Assembly: GCF_905171765.1 (NCBI RefSeq)
Contig: NC_053389.1
Span: 780,462,772-780,526,771, forward strand
Direction of reading: 5' to 3'
Source of the DNA: Bufo bufo
Lineage: Eukaryota > Chordata > Amphibia > Anura > Bufonidae
Length of the DNA stretch: 64,000 nucleotides
The notes under the pieces: model-generated
What the model was told of the DNA's origin: nothing
Database searches by the model: none
What the model saw: only the letters and a program-made list of their open reading frames with translations
Shown here: positions 20,704 through 33,251 of the stretch, in pieces
Layout: every line of letters starts with the position of its first letter
How positions within the stretch are numbered: position 1 is the stretch's first letter
Translations under genes and position numbers: made by a program

Positions 20704-22316
20704 CAGGGGTGCACAACCTTTTTTGGTCTGAGGGCCGCTTTGTCACATCGCTCTATTTTAAGGGGCCGCCAATAAGAGGACGGCGCTCCCTGGTTATTAC
20801 CACCTCCTGCCAGTTACAGGCACCATGCAATAACCAGTAAGCATTTTCCCTTACTAGTGGGGAAAGCACTTATTGGTTAACCCTTTAATAACCATGCCTG
20901 AACAGACACTTTTTTTTGTGATTGAGCGCACGTGGTGGTTCAAACGGTTGTAACTTTTTTATGTGTTGGGAATGCCAAAATTATTTTTGCAACAATTTGT
21001 CACTTGACACATAGGGCCTTAGAATAATTTTTTTGTTTTATTTGTGGGAAACTGTACAAAACATTTTTAAAAAGTATTTTTTTTCAAACTATAGCTCCTT
21101 ATTCTTTAAATATGCAAATTGCCACCAAAATTAATTATTAGAATTAGTTCCCTATTTTGTGTCAGTTGTTTTGTTATATAATACGCATAGTTTCACGTGA
21201 ATGGGGTCATAATGGTGACGGTTTTGGTTGTTGCGGGTGGTTTTTCTTTTATGTATCTTATTATTTTTTATCTTTTTAAACTTCATTTTTAATATATTTT
21301 TGCTACAATAAATATCCCCCAAGAGGTCATAAAAAGACCTTTTGGGGACACTGAAACTTTTTGTTAATTTTTCACTTTTTCCTTTTTTTTTCTTTTATTT
21401 GTATTTTATTATGATTTTATTGTATTATTATTTTTTATAATTGGTTTATTACTTAATATTTACATATATTTTTGCCACATAATATGTCCCCCAAGAGGTC
21501 ATAAAAAGACTGTTGGGGGACGATGAACACTTTTTATTTTTTTATTTTATTTGTATTTTATTTATATTTATTTTTTTATTTTCAATTATTTTTTTAAATA
21601 TATTTTTGACAAATAATGTGTCCCCCAAGGGATTATAAAAAGACTGTTAGGGGACAGTGAACACTTTTTCATTTTGCAATTTTTCCTTTTATTTTTTTCT
21701 TTTCTTTTTGTATTTTTTTTTATCATTTTCAATTTTTTTTTGCCACATCATATTTTATTTCTTTTTTTTCTTTTATTTGTGTTTTATTATATATTTTTTT
21801 GTATTAAAATCTTTTAAATAATTTTTTAACTCATTTTTTTATATATTTTTCCACATAATTTGTCCCCAAGAGGTCACTGAAAGACCTTTGGGGACACAGC
21901 CTTTTTTTTTTTTTTTGGCACTATTTCCACTGTAACTGGGACATCTAAAGGAGCCCCAGTTACAGGGGAAACCAGTCTGCTGTGGGGACATTGTACACAG
22001 GCAGAGCTGATCAGGATCACTCCTCTGCCCCCAAGCTGGGTCCCCTGCACAGCGCGCCGCTCACCTATCTGAGGAGAAGGCAGAAGCGCTGATACACTGC
22101 TTCTGCCTTCTCCTCGGCTCCCCCGCTGTCACTGACAGCCGAGAAAAGACCTGCTGCTGCTACAATGTGGGAGCAGGAGCTGTAATGCTCCATTGTGAGG
22201 CGCTGTGGGCAGAAACACAGCTAATCGCACGATCAGCTGTGTTTCTGTCCAGGAGGATGGGGGCCGCAAGCCTTGGATCTGGGGGCCGCATGCAGGCCAC
22301 GGGTTGTGCACCCCTG
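20704..22316. mobile_element. Non-autonomous hAT element (1.6 kb)
   Basis: The termini CAGGGGTGCACAACC and GGTTGTGCACCCCTG are exact inverted repeats. They are flanked by an exact 8-bp duplication CTGTAACT at 20696-20703 and 22317-22324. Subterminal GGGGCCGC motifs occur at both ends. The interior is very AT-rich and includes four copies of a stem-loop of the form CCCCAAGAGGTCAT...AAGACCTTTTGGGG (21315, 21487, 21621, 21861). No transposase frame is present. Confidence 0.93.
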
Positions 22317-22456
22317 CTGTAACTCCTCTTCTGTGAGCTCATATCCCGTGCCTTCCCTCCTTTCCTGCTTGTCAGACATGCATCACAGAGCTGGAGAATG
22401 GATTTTCCTTTTACCTCAATCATCATTTCTCTAGGTACCTTCAATAAATTGCCTAA

Positions 22457-22793
22457 GGCTAAATGCACACGATCAGGATTGCATGCAGACTTTCCACGCG
22501 GATTTGCGTGCGGAAAATCCGCACCGTAAGTCATGTGCCTTTTATTCTATGAGAATTTGAAATTCTCAATGCACACGATGCAGATTTTTTCAGAGCGGAT
22601 TTTGACCAGCGGTGCGGATTTTAAAATCCGCAGCATGTCAATTTATTTTATTTTTCCTGACCGGATTTTCTCCATTCACTTAGTAAAATCCGCATGCAAA
22701 TCCGCACCAATTGATGCGGATTGACCGCATTGATTTGCCTGCGAACACCTGCGGATTTCAGTGCACCTGATTCCAGAATGTGTGCATATATCC
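22457..22793. mobile_element. Harbinger-like MITE, copy 4
   Basis: TAA flanks both ends (22454-22456 and 22794-22796). The ends GGCTAAATGCACACG and AATGTGTGCATATATCC are imperfect inverted repeats. Interior repeats of GCGGATTTT and AAAATCCGCA form long inverted arms. Confidence 0.75.
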
Positions 22794-22819
22794 TAAAGGC
22801 ATATTGATGGCATCTCCCT

Positions 22820-23218
22820 CAGGCTGAGTTCACACAAACGTGTGTGACCCGTGCTGCGGCCCGCAAATAGCGGGCCGCAATGCACGATCGCCGGCCGTAG
22901 GTCAGCCGCATCGGATCGCGGACCCATTCACTTTAATGGGTCCGCGATCCGCCCGTTCCCGCAAAAAGATAGGACATGTTCTATCTTTTTGCGGAACGGA
23001 AGTACGGGACGTAACCCCATGGAAGCACTCCGTAGTGCTTCCGAGGGGTCCCGTCCCGTGCGGCCGTTCCGCGATTCCGGATTTGCGGACCCATTGAAGT
23101 GAATGGGTCCGCATCCGTGATGCGGAATGCACACGGAGCTGTGGCCGTGTATTGCGGCCCGCAAATTGCAGGCCGCAATACGGCCACGGATCACACACGT
23201 TCGTGTGAACTAGGCCTC
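22820..23218. mobile_element. Foldback MITE, copy 5
   Basis: GGCTGAGTTCACACAAACGTGTGTGA mirrors TCACACACGTTCGTGTGAACTAGGCC. The arms pair almost throughout, including GCGGGCCGCAATG / TATTGCGGCCCGC. Several overlapping frames on both strands result from the palindrome and are not genes. Confidence 0.85.
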
Positions 23219-23590
23219 ACTGGAACTCTACTTGCAGCTGGTTTCGCTAGGGGAACGATTATAGTAAGTTCACTATCTTCCATCCTTTGTACAAGAAATT
23301 GTCTTCTCTATGGGACTGCCAGAAATTGGCAAGCGTTGTACTGAGCTGTCTCCATGGAGATGAATGGACCGGCAGTGGACATGCATGACCTGCCACTCCA
23401 GTCATTTGAGGGTTGGTTACACAGCCCCCATTCTTGTGATCGGTGGGGGTCCCAGCAGTCGGCCCCTCCAATAGTCTAATAGATGATCCCTGTCCTGCGG
23501 ATAGAGAATAACTTGATGTACCCAGAATACCCCTTTAACTTCTGTGCCAATGGAAGACATAGGCATTTAAAGGGCTCTTCTGTCTAATTT
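23219..23590. other. No gene seen
   Basis: Moderate-complexity sequence with TGATCCCTGTCCTGCGGATAGAGAATAACTTGATG-type repeat tail near 23490, but no definable element. Confidence 0.35.
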
Positions 23591-23599
23591 CAGACAACG

Positions 23600-23905
23600 C
23601 ATTTAAAGGGAATCTGTCACCCGTTTTATGGTGTCCCAACTAAGGGCAGCGTAAACTAGTGACAGATCCCCTTGGCAAAATGTTGGGTCACTTTCTTTAA
23701 TTGACCCAGCCGTTTTGCCAAAATCTTGTATTGCTCCAGTACCAGCCACAGGGCATGCCAATGAGTCCCCATATTCATGAGCTCATGGCTCTCCCGCCCA
23801 CCTGCTGCTGACTGATATGGAAAAAACCTGTCAATCAGAGGCAGGGGGCGGGGACAGCGTCAGCTCATGAATATGGGGACTCATTGGCATGCTCTGGAGC
23901 TGTTA
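23600..23905. repeat. Foldback repeat
   Basis: GGCATGCCAATGAGTCCCCATATTCATGAGCT at 23753-23784 is mirrored by AGCTCATGAATATGGGGACTCATTGGCATGC at 23861-23891. It starts with the TTAAAGGGAATCTGTCACC terminus used by several other dispersed repeats. Confidence 0.75.
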
Positions 23906-25870
23906 GAGCCTAGCAGCATAAATGACTGAGCTCAGCTCATTCTCTCCTAGTCGTAGAGACCCCTCAATTAGCTAGGACTATTTAAGGGTTAAGACTCTCC
24001 ATGTTTTACACAGACTCCGGCTCCACGGTCTCAGCAGCAGAACCGCAGCCTCACTAAATCTTCCTGACACCTCTTTATTACCTGGTGAGATCAGCAGAGC
24101 CCCCGCCATGGAGGAGGATGTGCCAGCTCCTGCTCCTGCCGTGAAATACGGATCCACATTACAGCACTTTGCAAGTTATGGCCGCCGTGCTCATCACTGA
24201 AGGTGAAGTCCAGCTCGGCCTTTTTATGGCTCAGGATGGAAAGAGTTAAACGGAGGGTGTTGGGTATTCATTCTAATTCCGCCAATTCCGTCAATATGGC
24301 ACAATGTCTGGGCTCTTCCCGATGAGACGTTCACTGGCTTTGTCATTTGCTTCATTAGGGGCCCTCGTCGGGCCAAGAAAATGACAGCGCATCTTGTGTA
24401 AATTACAGAAAACAAACGGGCAAAGCGAATTTCCTCTAATTACACTCATTACCGGCGCTGGGCTCCTGATCAACAGGCTTCTACATGTGTATGCGATGAA
24501 TGCAGCGTACAAGACAAGAAATGTTAGGCTGCCTGCACACAATGCAGATTACGTGCGGTTTTTCTGCGTGGATCTTCGTGTATGAGATTACAACGATATC
24601 TGCAGCAGGTCCATTGTTGGCGCACCTTCTGTAGAGAGGTTTTACCCATAGACTTCAATAAAGTTTTTTGCATAATCAGAAAATCCGCACCAAAACCAGC
24701 ATAAAAAAAAAAACGACACAAAAATGCAATAAATAGTGCAGATTTATGTACGTTTTTTGTGCATTTCACATGGATTTTCAACATGCAAATCTGCGCCATC
24801 TACAGGCACCACCCATCGGGTCTGTTCACGCAGCGGTTTTTACAGCAGAATTTTGGCACAGAAATTTCGCTGAAAACCCACCATCAGCCTCATCTTTTCT
24901 GCCCCCATTTCAATGGGAGGCCACACTGAGTATCGCGGGGTGGCGGCCTAAAGCAGCGGCCGCAGCCAGAACAGACATGGACCCTTCATGGTGCAGCCGC
25001 AGCTCTGCGATCCTCAGCGATGCAGGAATTAGTCGCGTGCAGGTTTTCAGTGGAATTTCGGAGCAGCTTTCCGCACCAAAATTCCGCTGCGAAACCCACA
25101 GTGTGAATGTTCCGTTATGTTATGTTCACACGATGCATTTGAAAATCCGCCTACAACATAGGAATCTGTGCGTGGTTTCAGCGGATTCATCATGTGACGG
25201 CTGTAGACCCCATGCAAGAAAAAAAAACTTTCTAACATTCCCAAAGTTTGTTACCCTGATATAGGAGGGGATTTATTAACCCTTTCCTGATGCAGCAATT
25301 TTACCTTTTTGTGTTTTTGTTTTTTTCACTTCCTGGAGCCATGACCGTATCAGGGTTTTTTTTTTAGCGGGACAAGTTGCACTTTCTAATCTCACCATTT
25401 AATATGGTGGGAAGCTGGAAAAAAAATTCTAAATGGGGTAAAATCGGAAAAAAAAACACACAATTCCACCACAAACGAGTTTTGCTTTTATGGAGTTCCC
25501 TATGTGGTAAAACTGACCTGTGCTTTTCATTCTCCGGGTCAGTGCGATTACAGCGATGCCACATTATTTATATAGTTTTTCTTATGTTTCAATACATAAT
25601 GTTTTTTTAAAACTTTGAAAAAAAATGCAATACATAAGTTTCTTTGCATCACCATATTCTGACCCCATAACATTTTTTATAGATACTTCTATGGAGTGCA
25701 AGGGTCCCGGTAACTAACAGTTCAGATGCTATTGTTGCAACTGACCACGGCATCTGAGGGGTTAAAAGTCTGTCATTGTTGTTGGCGTTAACATGTCACA
25801 TTGGGTGTAAAACACGCCTAAAATGCTTTTCTAAAATTTGTATTTACAGCAGTTAGAGGTGCAAATCCTC
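23906..25870. other. No supported gene; MITE-like fragments
   Basis: Around 24530-25140, GGCTGCCTGCACACAATGCAG and TTATGTTCACACGATGCATTTG resemble termini of the 'cacacgatgca' MITE group, but I cannot pair them reliably. The 24000-24200 segment is GC-richer without a convincing exon. 25260-25870 is AT-rich and has no feature. Confidence 0.4.
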
Positions 25871-25879
25871 TTCATACGG

Positions 25880-26420
25880 ATAATGATAAAATGATACCTG
25901 TAACCACCACTAGAGGGAGCTTAAGATAGCTACTGCCTTCAAAATTCAAAGATCGTATGCAGTAACCTCTACAGCTCCCTCTAGTGGTGGCTGCAGCCAG
26001 ACAGAATTGTATAATTTAAAAAGGATTTTCCAAAAATTAAAGGGGTTCTTTGGGAAGAATGACTTTTTTCGCTGATCCCAGTAGCCTGTCTCTCAAATGC
26101 TGAAGGCAGTCATTGGCTGCAGCAAAGCATGTGACTATGCCCATGCTGCTCCAGATGTCATCATGCCAGTTCCCGAAACATGAATGCACCAACGCCAGCA
26201 CGGAGGACCAGTAGGTATGAATCTTCAGCTTGGAGAGGCAAGCTGCTGGCAACGGCTAAAAATATGTTTTTCCCGGATAACGTCTTTAATTTCCAGAAAA
26301 CCCATTTGAAATTATACAATTCTGTCTGCCTGCAGCCACCACTAGAGGGAAGTGTAGAGCTTACTGCTTACTGTTTTATGTTTGAAGGCAGTAGCTCCCT
26401 CTAGTGGTGGTTACAGGACT
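25880..26420. repeat. Paired foldback repeats with CCACTAGAGGGAG core
   Basis: AACCACCACTAGAGGGAGCT with its mirror AGCTCCCTCTAGTGGTGGCTGCAG occurs at 25900-25994. A second set lies at 26325-26412 in the opposite order, bracketing about 330 bp that itself has inverted ends (TTTCCAAAAATTAAAGGGG and mirrored sequence). The core recurs at 54062-54165. Confidence 0.65.
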
Positions 26421-28165
26421 TTAAATATCGATGATCGATCTTCAGAATAGATCTTTAATATCAGATCGTTGGGGGGGGGGGGCAATTCCTGCCAAGAGTT
26501 TTGTTTTTTTGTCATATGCAATAACACAGTACCTCATTAGTATGGCTATAAAGGGGGTAACTAGAGGCAGCCAAAACTTCCGCTCTATGCCATATCTACG
26601 ACCGCTTTTATAACCGCATTTCTGACTTTGTACCATAATAGGTGCGTAGGTCATAAACTGTCCCTAGACAAGGGTGAACGCCATAGGTAGACCATGCTGC
26701 TGCCAGGGGGGGGGGGTCATCCCTAGCTGGGCAGAACTCCCCCCTCCACAGGAGCTTCTGTCCGGAGTGGCCCCATAATGAAGATCCATCCTGTCTATAT
26801 ACTCTTGTAAATGCATTTAGAATAGCCCCTATTGCATCCATTGAGAAGCTCCTAGGAGCTCCTGCCATTGATGGATGCCCTTGGTTTCTCTGATACGTGA
26901 AGGGTTAATGCCGGGGCAGCAGATACTGGTTCCCGTCTGAGCCCTTACCTAGCAGTACATGACCTGCAGGATGCATGGGGGAGATGGAGTTAAGACATGA
27001 CGGTGGGGGCCTGGCTCCGGAGCAGTCCTCCTGACGCAATGCAGTAAAAGCAGCAGAGAACTTTCTCTACATATTCAGCTCAGCTATCCGGTTACCTAAT
27101 AACGATAATGTATAGCGCAGCGCCACCAGCGGCTAATGTAAGCCTGGAGCCGTGCCAAGCGAGCAATTAACCGTGAAAAATCTGTATGTTCTTCTATCTT
27201 TATGCATGTCAATAACAGGGGCATATTGATTGAGCAAGCAAATCCTGCGATCAATAGCTCGACACTTGGCGAAGACGGGCGTTTATTCATCGTACATGCC
27301 AACACAGAGGGGAGCAGCTTGTTTTTTGTGCTCAGGTATCCATCTTAAAGGAGAACCCCACTTAAACTGAATTAGTGGAAATAATCAGGTGCCTTGGATT
27401 CCCACAGCCTTCTAAAGATGGTCAACCACATCTCTACTCATACAGGGGAACACAGGACCCCCATTCTCGTGCCAGCTGTTGGACCACCACCAATCGGACA
27501 CTGTGGATGGAAAATAAGTTTAAAACTTGGCTCAAGCCCTTTTAGACATAATTGTTCACGCTTCTTCAGCCCAAAGTGGTCGTCTGGTTTATGAAAGCAT
27601 ATATTCACATCTTCTAAGGGGATTCGGAGTTCATAAAGAGGGGTATCCATTCAGGATCTTCATCTAGAATCCAGAGAGCGTCCCTCACTCTGGAGGACCC
27701 AAATGTCCATGCATTACACAGATAGTCTATTGGTTTTGATAGGAACATGTAATACCTTATTCCTCCTGCGGTGGCGCTTCAGGGAAATTGAAAACTTGTT
27801 GGTTCCTCAGCAGATCACAACTGATCGTTGGTCAGGATTCGTTGGGGGAACCTTCTGGCCAAAGCAAAGAAACCCTTTAGACACCATACATACAGCAATA
27901 TCATACCGTGATGAGAATGTGGTGCCTAGGTGTCATAATACTCAGTGACCAATGAAATCTACGGAACCAGGGACATATACTTGAACCCTTGAATTTAATA
28001 ATTATTAGTTTTCACTTTAACAGTAAGAACCTCAAGCAAATAAGATTTATACAACGTAGAGGAATATTTTGAACCATTCCTCCCTGTTCCAGTTAATTAG
28101 TAATTCTAGAATGTTTTGCATGCACAGATCTCTACAGGGTTAAGGCCAGGACCGTGACCTGGTCA
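26421..28165. other. No gene seen
   Basis: Includes G-homopolymers at about 26470 and 26706. All open frames are short and without recognisable domains. No repeat termini could be defined. Confidence 0.4.
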
Positions 28166-28169
28166 TTCT

Positions 28170-28468
28170 AAGGCTCCAATCACACGTCCGTGGTTTGTTG
28201 CTGACCCGCAAATTGCGGATCCGCAACACACCCGCCCGGCACCCCTATAGAAAAGCCTATACTTGTCCGCAAGCTGCGTACAAGAATAGGACATGTTCTA
28301 TCTTTTGCGGAGCTGCAGAGCTGAAGATCGGGGCCGCGCCCTGCAAATGCGGATGCTGACAGCACACTGTGTGCTGTCCGCATCCATTCCGTCCCCATAG
28401 AAAATGAATGGGTCGCACCCGTTCCGCAAAATTGCAGAACGGATGCGGACCCATTTACGGACGTGTAA
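28170..28468. mobile_element. Harbinger-like MITE, copy 6
   Basis: AAGGCTCCAATCACACGTCCG at the left and TTACGGACGTGTAAAAT at the right are imperfect inverted ends. The shared GCGGATCCGCAACACACCC and AATGAATGGGTC motifs lie inside. The right end is eroded. Confidence 0.7.
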
Positions 28469-28808
28469 AATACAAATAGCAAATCCAGTTTTGCAGGGGG
28501 TGGACTGGCCATAGACAATACAGGGAATATTCCCTGAGGGCCAATGCCCAGCGGACTGCCTGAGGGCTCCTCTTGAGCTGGGTACATAAAGATCTGATTG
28601 TCCCAGTGTCAAATGAGGTTAGGTAACTGTGTACCAGGTTGGTGGCCGCAGGTGCCCTACTGAATTCAACTGAATTGCTGTCTTCAGAAGTCATCATGGC
28701 GGTCTAGGCTGAATGGAGAAGATGAGGAAAGAGAAAGTCTACATTAGAGGAGACAACACTGGATATAAGAGGTAGGTAGAGCTGTATTCTCCTGTATGGC
28801 ATAGAGGG
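28469..28808. other. Repeat-like fragment, no gene
   Basis: GGGGTGGACTGGCC and the following GCCCAGCGGACTGCC resemble the inner ends of the hAT MITE at 1447-1715, but no duplication could be found. Confidence 0.35.
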
Positions 28809-31733
28809 GTATTTGGTTCTGCTGGGGCAGTATATTGTGCTGCACTGTAGTATTTGGTTCTGCTGGGGCAGTATATTGTGCTGCAATGTGGTATCTGGTT
28901 CTGCTGGGGTAGTATATTGTGCTGCAATGTGGTATCTGGTTCTGCTGGGGCAGTATATTGTGCTGCACTGTGGTATTTGGATCTGCTGGGGCAGTATATT
29001 GTGCTGCACTGTGGTATTTGGTTCTGCTGGGGCAGTATATTGTGCTGCACTGTAGTATTTGGTTCTGCTGGAGCAGTATATTGTGCTGCACTGTGGTATC
29101 TGGTTCTGCTGGGGCAGTATATTGTGCTGCACTGTAGTATTTGGTTCTGCTGGGGCAGTATATTGTGCTGCACTGTGGTATCTGGTTCTGCTGGGGCAGT
29201 ATATTGTGCTGCACTGTGGTATTTGGTTCTGCTGGGGCAGTATATTGTGCTGCACTGTGGTATTTGGTTCTGCTGGGGCAGTATATTGTGCTGCACTGTG
29301 GTATTTGGTTCTGCTGGGGCAGTATATTGTGCTGCACTGTGGTATTTGGTTCTGCTGGGGCAGTATATTGTGCTGCACTGTGGTATGTGGTTCTGCTGGG
29401 GCAGTATATTGTGCTGCACTGTGGTATTTGGTTCTGCTGGGGCAGTATATTGTGCTGCACTGTGGTATGTGGTTCTGCTGGGGCAGTATATTGTGCTGTA
29501 CTGTGGTATCTGGTTCTGCTGGGGCAGTATATTGTGCTGCACTGTGGTATCTGGTTCTGCTGGGGCAGTATATTGTGCTGCACTGTGGTATTTGGATCTG
29601 CTGGGGCGGTATATTGTGCTGCACTGTGGTATTTGGATCTGCTGGGGCAGTATATTGTGCTGCACTGTGGTATTTGGATCTGCTGGGGCAGTATATTGTG
29701 CTGCACTGTGGTATCTGGTTCTGCTGGGGCAGTATATTGTGCTGCACTGTGGTATTTGGTTCTGCTGGGGCAGTATATTGTGCTGCACTGTGATATTTGG
29801 TTCTGCTGGGGCAGTATATTGTGCTGCACTGTGGTATTTGGTTCTGCTGGGGCAGTATATTGTGCTGCACTGTGGTATGTGGTTCTGCTGGGGCAGTATA
29901 TTGTGCTGCACTGTGGTATTTGGTTCTGCTGGGGCAGTATATTGTGCTGCACTGTGGTATCTGGTTCTGCTGGGGCAGTATATTGTGCTGCACTGTAGTA
30001 TTTGGTTCTGCTGGGGCAGTATATTGTGCTGCACTGTGGTATCTGGTTCTGCTGGGGCAGTATATTGTGCTGCACTGTAGTATTTGGTTCTGCTGGGGCA
30101 GTATATTGTGCTGCACTGTGGTATCTGGTTCTGCTGGGGCAGTATATTGTGCTGCACTGTGGTATCTGGTTCTGCTGGGGCAGTATATTGTGCTGCACTG
30201 TAGTATTTGGTTCTGCTGGGGCAGTATATTGTGCTGCACTGTGGTATTTGGTTCTGCTGGGGCGGTATATTGTGCTGCACTGTGGTATTTTGTTCTGCTG
30301 GGGCAGTATATTGTGCTGCACTGTGGTATCTGGTTCTGCTGGGGCAGTATATTGTGCTGCACTGTGGTATCTGGTTCTGCTGGGGCAGTATATTGTGCTG
30401 CACTGTGGTATCTGGTTCTGCTGGGGCAGTATATTGTGCTGCACTGTGGTATCTGGTTCTGCTGGGGCAGTATATTGTGCTGCACTGTGGTATTTGGTTC
30501 TGCTGGGGCAGTATATTGTGCTGCACTGTGGTATCTGGTTCTGCTGAGGCAGTATATTGTGCTGCACTGTGGTATTTGGTTCTGCTGGGGCAGTATATTG
30601 TGCTGCACTGTGGTATTTGGTTCTGCTGGGGCGGTATATTGTGCTGCACTGTGGTATTTTGTTCTGCTGGGGCAGTATATTGTGCTGCACTGTGGTATCT
30701 GGTTCTGCTGGGGCAGTATATTGTGCTGCACTGTGGTATCTGGTTCTGCTGGGGCAGTATATTGTGCCGCACTGTGGTATCTGGTTCTGCTGGGGGCAGT
30801 GTATTGTTCTGCACTGTGGTATATGGTTCTGCTGGGGCAGTATATTGTGCTGCACTGTGGTATTTGGTTCTGCTGGGGCAGTATATTGTGCTGCACTATG
30901 GTATTTGGTTCTGCTGGGGCAGTATATTGTGCTGCACTGTGGTATTTGGTTCTGCTGGGGCAGTATATTGTGCTGCACTGTGGTATTTGGTTCTGCTGGG
31001 GCAGTATATTGTGCTGCACTGTGGTATATGGTTCTGCTGGGGCAGTATATTGTGCTGCACTGTGGTATCTGGTTCTGCTGGGGCAGTATATTGTGCCGCA
31101 CTGTGGTATCTGGTTCTGCTGGGGCGGTATATTGTGCTGCACTGTGGTATATGGTTCTGCTGGGGCAGTATATTGTGCTGCACTGTGGTATTTGGTTCTG
31201 CTGGGGCAGTATATTGTGCTGCACTATGGTATTTGGTTCTGCTGGGGCAGTATATTGTGCTGCACTGTGGTATCTGGTTCTGCTGGGGCAGTATATTGTG
31301 CTGCACTGTGGTATTTGGTTCTGCTGGGGCAGTATATTGTGCTGCACTGTGGTATATGGTTCTGCTGGGGCAGTATATAGTGCTGCACTGTGGTATCTGG
31401 TTCTGCTGGGGCAGTATATTGTGCTGCACTGTGGTATTTGGTTCTGCTGGGGCAGTATATTGTGCTGCACTGTGGTATATGGTTCTGCTGGGGCAGTATA
31501 TAGTGCTGCACTGTGGTATCTGGTTCTGCTGGGGCAGTATATTGTGCCGCACTGTGGTATCTGGTTCTGCTGGGGCAGTATATTGTGCTGCACTGTGGTA
31601 TCTGGTTCTGCTGGGGCAGTATATTGTGCTGCACTGTGGTATTTGGTTCTGCTGGGGCAGTATATTGTGCTGCACTGTGGTATTTGGTTCTGCTGGGGCA
31701 GTATATTGTGCTGCACTGTGGTATCTGGTTCTG
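28809..31733. repeat. 41-bp minisatellite, about 71 copies, free of stops in all six frames
   Basis: The unit is CTGTGGTATTTGGTTCTGCT plus GGGGCAGTATATTGTGCTGCA, 41 bp. The consensus lacks TAA, TAG and TGA on both strands. Because 41 is not divisible by 3, each frame cycles through all phases and stays open. This yields - strand frames of up to 997 codons and + strand frames of over 500. Variant units repeat in blocks: the TATTTTGTTCTG variant recurs 369 bp (9 units) apart at about 30282 and 30651. I call no protein here. Confidence 0.97.
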
Positions 31734-33245
31734 ACATTGGTTCTGACGTTGTGGCATTGCTGACCTCCTACAATTTGGGGCCACTTTCAGTTCCCAGTCC
31801 GCCCCCGCAGCTCTGCTACATCTAGAAGTCATTTCTGATAAAACATCGGTCCGTGACTTCAGCGTCTTGCTGATACTAAGTAACCAGAGGCTGCGGGTAA
31901 TACTAAACTGAATAGGAGAAAATATATAAACTGCGTTAATTGCGACCTCCGGAGAGATGTCATCTAAACTGACTGACGCCCACTTTTTTCTCTCTAATTG
32001 CCCCTCTTAGGAGAGAGTCTGCAGAGCCGTCATCCATGCTTCCCGCAGAAGTCAGCCACGTGTTCGCCAATGCAGTGGCAGAGCTGAATTATTCTGCTGC
32101 GTCCTCCGGGAGGTCGGATGACTCAACACTGCTCAATCTGCAGCTCTCCGCTCCAACTCTCTATTGCAGCAGCACAAGGCGGGGTGTCCTGATCAGCCCA
32201 CACTTCGCCAGCCCTCCGGCCAGGCCCTCCAGGACTGTGCATCTGCAGCTAGATCGATCTGCCGCCGTTAACCCACGCGTGGCCAAGCCCACACAGGAGG
32301 CGTACGACGACCACATAAAGCAATATGAATGAATCCCTACAAACCGAGTACATGTAAAGATGAATTTTTGGTTGACCACCCCCCTCATTTTCTTTGCCTG
32401 GACCCCACGTTTGGGTAGTCTGCCTGCGTTGGTGCTTCTGGTTAATAATTAAAATGATAAAATATAGTCAAAAAATACATTAAAGACATGGGATTCTCCA
32501 TTTAATCTCTGAAGTATCAGCTGTAATCTATGGGGGAATCTGGCAGCTGGTGCTCAATTTCCCAGCAGTGCCCCCACAGGGGAAAGAAGGCATTACATCA
32601 TGCCCATCTAATGCAAGGGACTGTTTGCCTAATCTGTTTTGCATCCTCCAGATCTTAGGCTGGCCATACACATCTTTCAACCTCTGTAAACACATGCATG
32701 CCGAGCTCAGCCGAGCATGCACGTGTGCTGAATGGAGAGAGGGGAGAAAGCTGCTGCCAGACTCCTCCGGTGACCGATTGTCTCCCTGAAGAGAAAGGGA
32801 TCGAGCATATGCAAATCCAACAGCCTAAACCTTATCACTCCCCACATCAGTTGGCAGACCACCATACACATTAGATGGATGTCCGGTTTCACTGACATTT
32901 ATCGGATGGATATGGCCGGATGGGTTTGCTACAGCAACCCAGAGCGCACTGATGATGTCACACTGCCGACTCTGTTGCAAGAGCTTTATACCACTACATT
33001 AGCTCTTCTGCTTCAAGTTCAGCTCTGCTACATCATATCTGATGCATCAAGTTCAGCTTCACTACATCAACCCTGCATCAAAAGGGAGGTATGTACTTAG
33101 CAGTTACAGTCCAGGTACAGATGCATGATGGTTGCAGTTGGCAGGAACAAAAGCTTAAAGGGGTTTCCTATTGTCTAGCAACAATGTCTCATACTGTATA
33201 CTCTAAATTGTCTCATATATCCTAATGTACAACCCCAATACCTAA
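31734..33245. other. Unique-looking DNA between two minisatellites, no supported gene
   Basis: The 98-codon frame 32036-32332 (+) has no recognisable domain or splice context. Around 32650-32890 the sequence resembles dispersed repeats (GGCTGGCCATACACATC...CCATACACATTAGATGG inverted). Nothing firmer can be said. Confidence 0.4.
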
Positions 33246-33251
33246 AAATGT

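Noticed and set aside
22851..23198. Several overlapping frames on both strands of 80-98 codons
   Set aside because: They lie in a palindromic MITE, so both strands give near-identical frames.
28744..31737. A 997-codon - strand reading frame of repeated QQNQIPQCSTIYCPSRT-type sequence, resembling a repetitive structural or antifreeze-like protein
   Set aside because: It is entirely the 41-bp minisatellite. All six frames are equally open because the unit lacks stops on both strands, and there is no promoter, signal peptide or splice context.
32036..32332. 98-codon + strand frame ending DDHIKQYE in unique DNA between two minisatellites
   Set aside because: Not recognisable, and too short to claim without transcript evidence. 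It could be a chance frame.
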